A stretch of DNA of 50,423 nucleotides, from contig JAHFRL010000021.1 of the NCBI GenBank assembly GCA_023266235.1, positions 1 through 50,423 on the forward strand, written 5' to 3'. The notes beneath the pieces were generated by a model. That model had not been told where the DNA came from and searched no databases. It was given only the letters and a program-made list of their open reading frames with translations. Every line of letters begins with the position of its first letter. Positions within the stretch are counted from its first letter, which is position 1. Of this stretch, positions 43,559-50,423 are shown in pieces. Origin of the DNA: Betaproteobacteria bacterium (GTDB lineage: Bacteria; Pseudomonadota; Gammaproteobacteria; Burkholderiales; SG8-41). The position numbers and the translations under genes are program-made.

Positions 43559-44422
43559 TCAGGCGGCGCGGCGCATCACCGTCTGCTTGAAATCCTGATA
43601 CAGCGCGTGGATGCGGCGGAACACGGCGCCGGGCTTGCCGTCGCCGACCGCGCGGCCGTCGAGGGTGGTCACCGCGAGTACTTCCTTGGTCGATGACGTG
43701 ATCCAGATTTCGTGGGCGGTCCTGACCTCGTGTTCTGATATTTCGCGCACTTCGAGCGGCAGCTTGTTCGCGCCGGCGAGCTCGAGGACGACGTCGTAAG
43801 TGATGCCGGGCAGGATCAGGTGGTTCTTCGGCGGCGCGAGCAGTATGCCGTTGCGCACGGCGAATACGTTGCTCGCCGAGGCTTCGGTCAGGTAGCCGTC
43901 GCGGAACATCACGACTTCGGCCGCGCCGGCGTCGACGGCGGTTTGCTTGAGCAAACAGTTGCCGAGCAACGACACCGACTTGAGATCGCACTTGAGCCAG
44001 CGGAAATCGGTCGCGGTGATGCAAGCGACGCCGTTCTCGACCTGCTCGCGGGCCGGCGTGACGAGCGGGCTGCTCATCATGAACACCGTCGGCTTTGCGC
44101 CTTGCGGGAATTCATGGGCACGCCTGGCGACGCCGCGCGTGACCTGGAAATAAATCGACTGATCATCACCGGGGTTGCGCGCAACGATGTCGTGAGTGAG
44201 CACAGTCCACTCTGCGTCAGTGAGCGGTTTTGCGAGCCGGATGCCGTCGAGGCTGTGCTGCAGGCGCCTTAAATGCTCGGGCAGCCGGAACGGATGGCGC
44301 GAATAGACCGGGACCACCTCATAGACGCCATCGCCGAAAATAAAGCCGCGGTCGAGCACCGGGATGCGCGCTTCCTCGAGCGGCATGAATTCGCCGTTCA
44401 AATAAATGATGTCTGTCGCCAT
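43559..44422 (-). CDS. dat: D-amino-acid aminotransferase (class IV, PLP-dependent)
   Basis: Transaminates D-alanine or related amino acids to supply D-glutamate. From ATG at 44422, 287 residues. PLP-fold IV motifs: VLDRGFIFGDGVYEVVPVY, the catalytic lysine in WLKCDLKSVSLLGNCLLKQTA, EVVMFRDGYLTEASASNVFAV and GITYDVVLELA. The longer frame, to 44503, enters the dacA gene. It lies directly downstream of a D,D-carboxypeptidase that releases D-alanine, which makes a role in D-alanine recycling plausible. Branched-chain aminotransferases share the fold but differ in these motifs. Confidence 0.88.
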   Translation of the reverse strand: MATDIIYLNGEFMPLEEARIPVLDRGFIFGDGVYEVVPVYSRHPFRLPEHLRRLQHSLDGIRLAKPLTDAEWTVLTHDIVARNPGDDQSIYFQVTRGVARRAHEFPQGAKPTVFMMSSPLVTPAREQVENGVACITATDFRWLKCDLKSVSLLGNCLLKQTAVDAGAAEVVMFRDGYLTEASASNVFAVRNGILLAPPKNHLILPGITYDVVLELAGANKLPLEVREISEHEVRTAHEIWITSSTKEVLAVTTLDGRAVGDGKPGAVFRRIHALYQDFKQTVMRRAA

Positions 44423-44429
44423 GCTCGCC

Positions 44430-45566
44430 TCACTTGAACAACAGTCGGATCGAATCCCAGCCACGCCCGAAAATCCCCGCCAGCGCAACGGTTTCGAGTG
44501 CAACCACCGGAATCTCGGCGTACGGCTTGCCGTCGAGCGTGAGTTTCATCACGCCGATTTTCTGCCCCTCGCGGACCGGCGCAAACAGCGGCTGCCGGCT
44601 TTCAAGATTCGCTTTCAGCTTGTCAGCCTGGCCCTTGGGCAGGCTTATATACAGGTCGCTGAGAAAGCCGGCTTTGACACTGTTGTCGCTGCCTTTCCAT
44701 ATCTGCAGGCTCGCCACCGGCTGGCTTTTCCCGTAGAGCTTTACGCTATCATAAAACTGGAAACCGTAGTTGAGCAGCTTCTGGCTTTCCGCCGCGCGCA
44801 CGGCTTCCGAAGCGGTGCCGAGCACTACCGAAAGCAGGCGCCGTTCGCCGCGCCGGGCGGACGTGATCAGGCAGTAGCCGGCGTTTTCGGTGTAGCCGGT
44901 CTTCATGCCGTCGACCGTCGGGTCCGACCACAGCAGCCGGTTGCGGTTGGCTTGCGTGATGTTGTTGTAACGGTATTCCTTGACCGAATACAGCGGGTGG
45001 TATTCCGGGTAGTCGCGGATGATCGAAATCGCCAGCAGCGCGAGGTCGTAGGCAGTCGAGTAATGCTGCGGGTTCGGCAGGCCGGTCGCGTTGACGAAAT
45101 GAGTGTCCTTCATGCCGAGCCGCTGCGCTTCGCGGTTCATCAGCTGCACGAACGCCTGCTCGCTGCCGGCGATCAGCTCGGCGAGCGCGATGCAAGCGTC
45201 GTTGCCCGATTGCACGATCATGCCGCGCAGCAGCTCGTCGACCGTCACCGGCTGGCGCGGCTCGATGAACATGCGCGAACCCTCGGCTTTCCACGCGCGC
45301 TCCGAAACCGGCACGACCTGCGCCGGCTGAATTTGCTTTTGCTTGAGTGCCGAGAACGTCAGGTACGCCGTCATCAGCTTGGTGAGTGACGCCGGCTCGA
45401 CGCGCCCGTTCGCGTTCTGGCCGGCGAGCATCTGCTGGCTGTGATAGTCGAGCAGCAGATAGGACCTGGCAGCGACTGGCGGTGCCGGCGGCACGAGCGG
45501 GTTGGCGGATTGAGCGTAAGACGCGGCAGCGATGCCGAGGGAAACCAGGAACAGCAATGCGCGCAT
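44430..45566 (-). CDS. dacA: D-alanyl-D-alanine carboxypeptidase (PBP5/6 type)
   Basis: Trims the terminal D-alanine of peptidoglycan pentapeptides at the periplasmic face. Signal peptide MRALLFLVSLGIAAASYAQS. The three catalytic motifs are ASLTKLMTAYL, IVQSGNDACIALAE and VDGMKTGYTENAGYC. A C-terminal PBP5 domain (PVREGQKIGVMKLTLDGKPYAEIPVVALE) and an amphipathic end (GIFGRGWDSIRLLFK) follow, the latter anchoring to the membrane. ATG at 45566 (378 residues) is preferred over the TTG at 45587. The aminotransferase lies 7 nt after the stop. Confidence 0.95.
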   Translation of the reverse strand: MRALLFLVSLGIAAASYAQSANPLVPPAPPVAARSYLLLDYHSQQMLAGQNANGRVEPASLTKLMTAYLTFSALKQKQIQPAQVVPVSERAWKAEGSRMFIEPRQPVTVDELLRGMIVQSGNDACIALAELIAGSEQAFVQLMNREAQRLGMKDTHFVNATGLPNPQHYSTAYDLALLAISIIRDYPEYHPLYSVKEYRYNNITQANRNRLLWSDPTVDGMKTGYTENAGYCLITSARRGERRLLSVVLGTASEAVRAAESQKLLNYGFQFYDSVKLYGKSQPVASLQIWKGSDNSVKAGFLSDLYISLPKGQADKLKANLESRQPLFAPVREGQKIGVMKLTLDGKPYAEIPVVALETVALAGIFGRGWDSIRLLFK

Positions 45567-45591
45567 GGGGGCGGGAAAAAAGTGCAATTAT

Positions 45592-45622
45592 AGCAAGCAT
45601 GCTGTTTAGCAAGCATGCTGTT
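45592..45622. promoter_or_regulatory. Two 15-nt direct repeats with an inner palindrome in the dacA / copper-chaperone promoter region
   Basis: AGCAAGCATGCTGTT occurs at 45592-45606 and again at 45608-45622, one base apart. Each contains the palindrome AGCATGCT. The pair lies between the divergent dacA and copper-chaperone genes, 26 nt from one start and 63 from the other, where an operator would be. The regulator is unknown. Confidence 0.45.
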
Positions 45623-45684
45623 GCATCGCCCGCGTCAACTTGTAACAATGGGCGCTTTTCAATCGACCGCTACCGGAAAAGAAA

Positions 45685-46173
45685 TTGCAAATACAGACGG
45701 GCAAGCCTGGCCAGCGTGCGCGCGCGGTAGCGGCTGTGCTCGTGCTGGCGTGGAGCGCGGCGGCGATCGCCGCCGATGCGGTGAGCGTGAGCAATCCGTG
45801 GGTGCGCGCGACGGTACCGGGGCAAAGCGTCGCTGGCGCCTATATGGACATCACCGCAAAAGCCAACGCCGCGCTGGTCGCGGCCGAGAGCCCGGTTGCG
45901 GCCAAAGTCGAGCTGCACACGATGACGATGGACGGCGGCGTGATGAAAATGCGCGCCATCGAAAAGCTCGAGCTGCCGGCAAACACGACCGTCAGTCTCA
46001 GGCCCGGCGGCTATCACATGATGCTGATCGACATCAAGCGCGAGCTGAAAGCCGGCGAACGCGTACCGCTCAAGCTCACCGTGCAGGAGCGGAAAGGGGC
46101 CAAGTCAACGCTGCAGGTTAATGCAGAAGTCCGGGCGGCGACTGGTAGCGGTCACATGCGGCACGAGAAGTAG
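45685..46173 (+). CDS. Copper chaperone PCu(A)C
   Basis: Periplasmic protein that brings Cu(I) to the CuA site of cytochrome oxidase. The metal site H(M)X10MX21HXM is complete: HTMTMDGGVMKM and later RPGGYHMMLI. The start VSVSNPWVRATVPGQSVAGAYM is typical of the family. Signal peptide: ARAVAAVLVLAWSAAAIAAD. The start is TTG at 45685 with GGAAAAG upstream; no ATG exists before the signal. The length is 162 residues. It ends convergent to an anti-sigma factor gene. Confidence 0.92.
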   Translation: MQIQTGKPGQRARAVAAVLVLAWSAAAIAADAVSVSNPWVRATVPGQSVAGAYMDITAKANAALVAAESPVAAKVELHTMTMDGGVMKMRAIEKLELPANTTVSLRPGGYHMMLIDIKRELKAGERVPLKLTVQERKGAKSTLQVNAEVRAATGSGHMRHEK

Positions 46174-46209
46174 CGCGGGGCACTGCAAGCGGCGTCATTG
46201 GTGGCAATG

Positions 46210-46395
46210 CTAAGGCTGATCTTCGCGATTGACGTAGCGTCGTAGTGCGACGCGCATGAAATTGAGCTGCTGGCGGAAATTGGTGCAGCCGGCGCATAAC
46301 ATCAGGTGCAGTTCGAGGCCAAGCCGCTCCCCCGGGCCGAGGCGCCGTTCCTGAACTTGCGACAGCAGCACGCTCACTTCTTTGCACGACAGCAT
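46210..46395 (-). CDS. Putative zinc-finger anti-sigma factor
   Basis: A 61-residue protein, MLSCKEVSVLLSQVQERRLG, with ELHLMLCAGCTNFRQQLNF, the HxxxCxxC of zf-HC2 anti-sigma domains. There is no membrane segment, so it is a soluble, ZAS-type, probably redox- or metal-sensing factor. It begins 7 nt after the sigma-factor stop and is surely co-transcribed with it. In this family the anti-sigma holds the sigma factor until the zinc site is disturbed. Confidence 0.88.
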   Translation of the reverse strand: MLSCKEVSVLLSQVQERRLGPGERLGLELHLMLCAGCTNFRQQLNFMRVALRRYVNREDQP

Positions 46396-46402
46396 TTGCG
46401 GT

Positions 46403-46969
46403 TTATTTCGCCGGGTTGCCGAACCACTTGATTTCGAGGCATTCGCGCAGGCTCAGGCGCGCGCGGTGCAGCATGACCCAGAGGTTGGTCGGCGTAATCG
46501 CGAGTTCCTTACAAATTTCCTCGGTGGTGAGCTCCATCACTTCGCGCATCATGAAGACGCGCGCAGTGCGGGCCGGCATCAGCCGCGAGCACATCTCGAA
46601 CACTTCCCAGAATTTCCTGTCCTCGAGCGAGCGCTCGGGGTCGCCCCAGCTCGCGGGAAACCGCTGCCAGTGGCCGTCCGGCTTGAACAGCGCGTCGATC
46701 GCGTCGGTCTCCGATTCTTCGTCGGCCGAAGTCAGCGGCTGTTCGCGCGACTTGCGTCGGATCGCGTCGATGATCTTGTGCTTGAGGATGCCGGTGAGCC
46801 AGGTCTTGTGCGAGGACTTGCCGGAGAATCCGGCGTGGCCCTCGAGCGCGGCGAGCAGCGTCTCCTGCACCACGTCCTCGGCGAGAGCCGGGTCGCGCAG
46901 CTGCAGCAGCGCATAGCGCAGCAGGTAGGAGCGGTATTGCTGCAGGTCCTGGTCGCCGGGGGCGCTCAT
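46403..46969 (-). CDS. ECF RNA polymerase sigma factor
   Basis: A 188-residue sigma-70-family factor of ECF type. Region 2 is LLRYALLQLRDPALAEDVVQETLLAALEGHAGFSG, then HKTWLTGILKHKIIDAIRRKSRE; region 4 is ARVFMMREVMELTTEEICKELAITPTNLWVMLHRARLSLRECLE. A longer linker (about residues 70-115) joins them. Upstream of the start no sigma-like own promoter was recognised. Together with the zinc-finger anti-sigma it probably controls a stress regulon; the neighbouring copper chaperone might be one target but this is inference. Confidence 0.92.
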   Translation of the reverse strand: MSAPGDQDLQQYRSYLLRYALLQLRDPALAEDVVQETLLAALEGHAGFSGKSSHKTWLTGILKHKIIDAIRRKSREQPLTSADEESETDAIDALFKPDGHWQRFPASWGDPERSLEDRKFWEVFEMCSRLMPARTARVFMMREVMELTTEEICKELAITPTNLWVMLHRARLSLRECLEIKWFGNPAK

Positions 46970-47043
46970 GGGCGGGCTTGAATTCGCGCGGAATGCCGCA
47001 ATCTACGGGCTTTTTCAGGACAGTTCAAGCGGTTCCGGGGGGT

Positions 47044-47072
47044 CTTGAAATGCCGCCGGCTGTCCCCGATAT
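47044..47072 (+). promoter_or_regulatory. Sigma-32 (RpoH) type heat-shock promoter for hsp20
   Basis: CTTGAAA (47044-47050) and CCCCGATAT (47064-47072), spaced by 13 nt, fit the heat-shock consensus CTTGAAA-N(11-15)-CCCCATNT. They lie 48 nt before the Hsp20 ATG. Confidence 0.75.
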
Positions 47073-47119
47073 CACTGGGGTAGGGCGCAAGCCCAGTTAA
47101 ATTGTGAAAGGAGAAGCTC

Positions 47120-47542
47120 ATGGCAAACATTGCCCGTTTTAATGTGCTCGACAACGCGCTTGACGAACTGATGCGCGGCTTTTTCGTGCGCCCGGTTAAC
47201 TTCGAAGCGACTGCGCCGGCACAATTGCGCATCGACGTGACCGAGAACGAAGGCGGCTACGTGGTGCGCGCCGAAATTCCGGGCGTCAAGAAGGACGACA
47301 TCAACGTCGGGATCGACGGCAACCAGGTCGAAATCAGCGCCGAGGTGAAGAACGAAAAAGTGGTCAAGGAAGGCGAAAAAGTACTGCGCTCGGAGCGCTA
47401 CTGTGGCAAGGTCTGCCGTGCATTCGCGCTCGGCCAGGACATCGATGAAAGCGCGACCCAGGCCAGGTATGCCGACGGTATACTCGAACTGACGCTGCCG
47501 AAGAAGGCATCGGCAGCGGCCAAGCGCATCACCATCCAGTAA
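47120..47542 (+). CDS. Small heat-shock protein, Hsp20/alpha-crystallin family
   Basis: An ATP-independent holdase of 140 residues. The alpha-crystallin domain runs from about residue 36: AQLRIDVTENEGGYVVRAEIPGVKKDDINVGIDGNQVEISAE, then YCGKVCRAFALGQDIDESATQARYADGILELTLPKK, the conserved end. AAAGGAG is about 8 nt before the ATG. The promoter upstream is of heat-shock type and a strong terminator follows, so it is a single-gene unit. The C-terminal IxI motif is ITIQ-like. Confidence 0.93.
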   Translation: MANIARFNVLDNALDELMRGFFVRPVNFEATAPAQLRIDVTENEGGYVVRAEIPGVKKDDINVGIDGNQVEISAEVKNEKVVKEGEKVLRSERYCGKVCRAFALGQDIDESATQARYADGILELTLPKKASAAAKRITIQ

Positions 47543-47564
47543 TCGCTCGCGCAGCGGTTGGAAG

Positions 47565-47596
47565 GGCGGCGGACCGCGGGGTCTGCCGCCTTTTTT
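47565..47596 (+). terminator. Rho-independent terminator after hsp20
   Basis: An 11-bp stem (47565-47575 with 47580-47590, one G:T pair) and a 4-nt GCGG loop, followed by six Ts. Confidence 0.92.
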
Positions 47597-47615
47597 GTTT
47601 CCGGTGGTCGTGTAG

Positions 47616-48536
<921 letters not shown>

Positions 48537-48559
48537 CCGGTCGCGACAGGAAGCGGTGC

Positions 48560-49204
48560 TTGAAATTCAACCGGGTGTGGGTGTTCGATCTGGATAACAC
48601 GCTGCACAACGCAAGCCCGCATATCTTTCCACACATCAACCGCGCCATGACGTCGTATCTGCAGGCGCACCTCGGGCTCGACGAGGCTGCCGCGACCGAG
48701 CTGCGGCGCCACTACTGGCGGCGCTATGGAGCGACCCTGATCGGGCTGATGCGCCATCACGCGACCGATCCGCAGCATTTTCTGCGGGCCACCCATGATT
48801 TTTCCGATCTCGGGAAAATGCTGGTGCGCGAGCCCGGGCTGCGCGCGACCTTGCGGCGGCTGCCCGGCCGCAAGCTGGTATTTTCCAATTCGCCGGTGCA
48901 TTATTCGCTTGCGGTGCTGGCTGCGCTCGGGATCGCGGATCTGTTCGACGACGTGTTCTCGATCGAGCATACCGATTACCGGCCGAAACCGGACAGCTAT
49001 GGCTTTCTCAAGCTGTTCCGCAAGAACCGGGTGCGCGCCGGCGCCTGCATCATGGTTGAAGATTCGCTCGAGAACCTGAAAACGGCAAAAAAACTCGGCA
49101 TGTCGACGATCTGGGTGGCGCGGGCCGCCCGGCTTCCCGGCTACGTCGATTTCAGCATCAGGAACCTGCTGCAGCTGCCGCGCCTCGCGTGGCAGCTCAA
49201 CTGA
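48560..49204 (+). CDS. Pyrimidine 5'-nucleotidase, HAD superfamily
   Basis: A 214-residue HAD phosphatase. Motif I is WVFDLDNTLHNAS with the two aspartates, motif II VFSNSPVHYSLAVLAALGI, and the end has KPDSYGFLKLFRKNRV and ACIMVEDSLENLKTAKKLGM. Related enzymes (SDT1 type) hydrolyse UMP/CMP. The start is a TTG at 48560 with AGGAAG 8 nt upstream, following argB after 23 nt. It ends 14 nt before slmA. Confidence 0.87.
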   Translation: MKFNRVWVFDLDNTLHNASPHIFPHINRAMTSYLQAHLGLDEAAATELRRHYWRRYGATLIGLMRHHATDPQHFLRATHDFSDLGKMLVREPGLRATLRRLPGRKLVFSNSPVHYSLAVLAALGIADLFDDVFSIEHTDYRPKPDSYGFLKLFRKNRVRAGACIMVEDSLENLKTAKKLGMSTIWVARAARLPGYVDFSIRNLLQLPRLAWQLN

Positions 49205-49218
49205 GCGCGAGGAGCGTC

Positions 49219-49794
49219 ATGGCGAAGCGCGGAGACCGCAAGTTACAGATCCTGCAGACGCTGGCGGAGATGCTGGAAGCGCCGGCGGCGGAAAGAATCA
49301 CCACTGCGGCGCTCGCCGCCAGGCTCGAGGTGTCGGAAGCGGCGTTGTATCGGCATTTCGCGAGCAAGGCGCAGATGTTCGAGGGCCTGATCGAGTTTAT
49401 CGAGGAGACGCTGTTCGGCTTGATCAACAAGATCACCGGCGAGGAGAAAAGCGGCTTGAAGCAGCTCGAAGCGGTCACCGTGATGTTGCTGGGATTTGCG
49501 CAGAAGAACCGTGGCATGACGCGCGTGCTGATCGGCGACGCGCTGGTGCACGAGAATGAGCGCCTGCAATTGCGCATCAATCAGCTGCACGACCGGGTCG
49601 AAGCGACGCTCAAGCAGGCGCTGCGCTTCGCGGCAGGCCAACACGAGCTGCCGGCAACGCCGGATCCTGCGGCACGCGCCAACCTGATCATGAGTTACGT
49701 CACCGGGCGCTGGCACCAATTTGCGAAAAGCGGCTTCAAGCGCGATCCGATGCAATACTGGAACGAGCAATGGCGGTCGCTGCTTGCCGGCTGA
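49219..49794 (+). CDS. slmA: Nucleoid occlusion factor SlmA (TetR fold)
   Basis: DNA-binding protein that blocks FtsZ ring assembly over the nucleoid. From ATG at 49219, 191 residues: KLQILQTLAEMLEAPAAERITTAALAARLEVSEAALYRHFASKAQMFEGLIEFIEETLFGLI is the TetR helix-turn-helix region, then RVLIGDALVHENERLQLRINQLHDR. GAGGAG lies 6 nt upstream. The earlier in-frame ATG at 49189 overlaps the nucleotidase gene. The argB-HAD-slmA neighbourhood supports the call. Confidence 0.92.
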   Translation: MAKRGDRKLQILQTLAEMLEAPAAERITTAALAARLEVSEAALYRHFASKAQMFEGLIEFIEETLFGLINKITGEEKSGLKQLEAVTVMLLGFAQKNRGMTRVLIGDALVHENERLQLRINQLHDRVEATLKQALRFAAGQHELPATPDPAARANLIMSYVTGRWHQFAKSGFKRDPMQYWNEQWRSLLAG

Positions 49795-49819
49795 ACAGCC
49801 CATCTCACACGGAGGTCAC

Positions 49820-50230
49820 ATGAATGTCACCACCCGACAGCTTGCCGAGATCCTGATCGGCGTCGCGCGCTCCCAGCAGGCGATCATCGAGGCAATCGAG
49901 GGTTTGAAAGCCGGCTTCAAGGGCACTTATCTTGCGCCGGCGCTCGACAGCGTGGCCAAGATCCGCTCCACCGGACGGCCATTGTCGCTGCAGGAATACC
50001 CGGCACGCGTGCTGCTGCAATGCCAGGGACGTGCCGGGCCCAACGTCGAGCAGATCGTCAGGGATCTCGAGGAACTGCTGTCAGGAACAGCGGCGACCCC
50101 GTCCGCGGTTGCCCCCGCCACTGCGCGCGCCGTCGCTGCGTCCGCCGCAGCAACGACCGCTGCTATGCCCGCCGCGTCCTCAGCCGCTGCGCCAGCCGCG
50201 AAAAGCAAGAACGACCTGGATATGACCTAG
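49820..50230 (+). CDS. Hypothetical protein with alanine-rich tail
   Basis: An unrecognised 136-residue protein. GGAGG stands 5 nt before the ATG. The first ninety residues are helical and mixed (TTRQLAEILIGVARSQQAIIEAIEGLKAGFKG, then SLQEYPARVLLQCQGRAGPNVEQI). The last forty are a low-complexity alanine/proline/threonine tail ending in KSKNDLDMT. No signal or membrane segment. It follows slmA in the same direction. Its stop TAG is part of the CTAG target site duplicated by the IS element, so the stop was native and the gene was probably not cut. Confidence 0.6.
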   Translation: MNVTTRQLAEILIGVARSQQAIIEAIEGLKAGFKGTYLAPALDSVAKIRSTGRPLSLQEYPARVLLQCQGRAGPNVEQIVRDLEELLSGTAATPSAVAPATARAVAASAAATTAAMPAASSAAAPAAKSKNDLDMT

Positions 50231-50423
50231 GGAAACTCTGATTAAGTCATCCAACCGAAGGTCTTGTACGTTGTAGACGAAGTACGAGACGAATCGAGAG
50301 GGACAGAACGATGAAACAAATGACACTGGCCACCGCGGGATTTGACCGCTACGCAAAGACGACCAAGCGAGCGGAGTTTCTGGCGCAGATGGATCGCGTT
50401 GTTCCGTGGGGCAAACTTTGCGC
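50231..50423 (+). mobile_element. IS5-family insertion sequence, left end (cut by window edge)
   Basis: The element begins right after CTAG (50227-50230), the YTAR-type target of the IS5 subgroup, with GGAAACTCTGATTAAGTC as the likely left terminal repeat. The transposase ATG follows 80 nt later. The right end is outside the window. Confidence 0.82.
50311..50423 (+). CDS. IS5-family transposase, N-terminal fragment
   Basis: The first 37 residues of the transposase are present: MKQMTLATAGFDRYAKTTKR, then AEFLAQMDRVVPWGKLC, which is the typical DUF772-type N-terminus of IS5-family enzymes (xxVVPWxxLC). A purine-rich stretch precedes the ATG. The DDE catalytic domain is beyond the window, so intactness cannot be judged. 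Confidence 0.88.
   Translation, partial: MKQMTLATAGFDRYAKTTKRAEFLAQMDRVVPWGKLC

Noticed and set aside
43290..44024. A 244-codon frame covering ybeD
   Set aside because: The upstream two thirds are antisense-like noise within the aminotransferase gene; only the last 87 codons match DUF493.

Overview
The window is about 50.4 kb of GC-rich chromosome from a Gram-negative bacterium, almost certainly a betaproteobacterium. The local gene orders are typical of that class: RNB exoribonuclease - TonB-like - aroE - mtgA; ybeD(DUF493) - lipB - lipA beside a D-amino-acid aminotransferase and a PBP5/6-type carboxypeptidase; DUF2782 - thrB - BPSS1780-family membrane protein beside polA; leuS - lptE - holA - proA. 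The strain or species cannot be told from the sequence. Almost everything is housekeeping chromosome. The only transposon is an IS5-family copy cut by the right edge. I found no tRNA, rRNA, CRISPR array or prophage.

Layout. 1-3031: end of an RNB exoribonuclease gene, a TonB-like gene, aroE, mtgA. 3259-8142: an apparent operon of a molybdenum hydroxylase pair (iorA/iorB-like) followed by soxXYZA; soxB and soxCD are not next to it. 8306-13048 (minus): a three-gene 2-oxoacid oxidoreductase module (NAD(P)H/Fe-S subunit, alpha, beta). 13371-17928: a hypothetical gene, a secreted beta-propeller divergent from a multi-pass membrane protein, and small proteins. 18091-21133 (minus): type III polyketide synthase, methyltransferase and FAD oxidoreductase, a compact biosynthetic operon. 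21298-28811 (minus): leuS-lptE-holA-proA-lpdA. 28916-32333 (plus): a FecR/SPOR protein and a UvrD-type helicase. 32338-35332 (minus): LOG-family gene, DUF2782, thrB, membrane protein. 35369-38101: polA. 38169-45566 (minus): hypothetical, DUF4197, TPR-CHAT protein, lipA, lipB, ybeD, aminotransferase, carboxypeptidase. 45685-50230: copper chaperone, ECF sigma factor with zinc-finger anti-sigma (minus), Hsp20 with a sigma-32-like promoter, argB, a HAD nucleotidase, slmA, a hypothetical gene. 50231-end: IS5-family element inserted at CTAG.

The most unusual content is not a gene. Thirteen short elements (labelled HIR-A to HIR-M here; the label is mine) share one architecture and not one sequence: a 5' arm of 3-5 degenerate tandem units, mostly 7 nt, purine/G-rich; a short unrelated core; and a 3' arm that is the imperfect reverse complement of the first. 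Ten sit exactly in junctions between co-directional genes, often swallowing the stop codon of one gene or the start region of the next. Four successive junctions leuS/lptE/holA/proA/lpdA each carry a different element, as do tonB/aroE/mtgA and LOG/DUF2782/thrB. Three more are read through in frame inside polA and twice inside uvrD. Elements also supply N-terminal codons of lipB and lptE and probably the start of soxA. Genes that begin right after a 3' arm lack a visible Shine-Dalgarno sequence. I know of no named repeat family with this structure; I treat it as the candidate undescribed system of the window.
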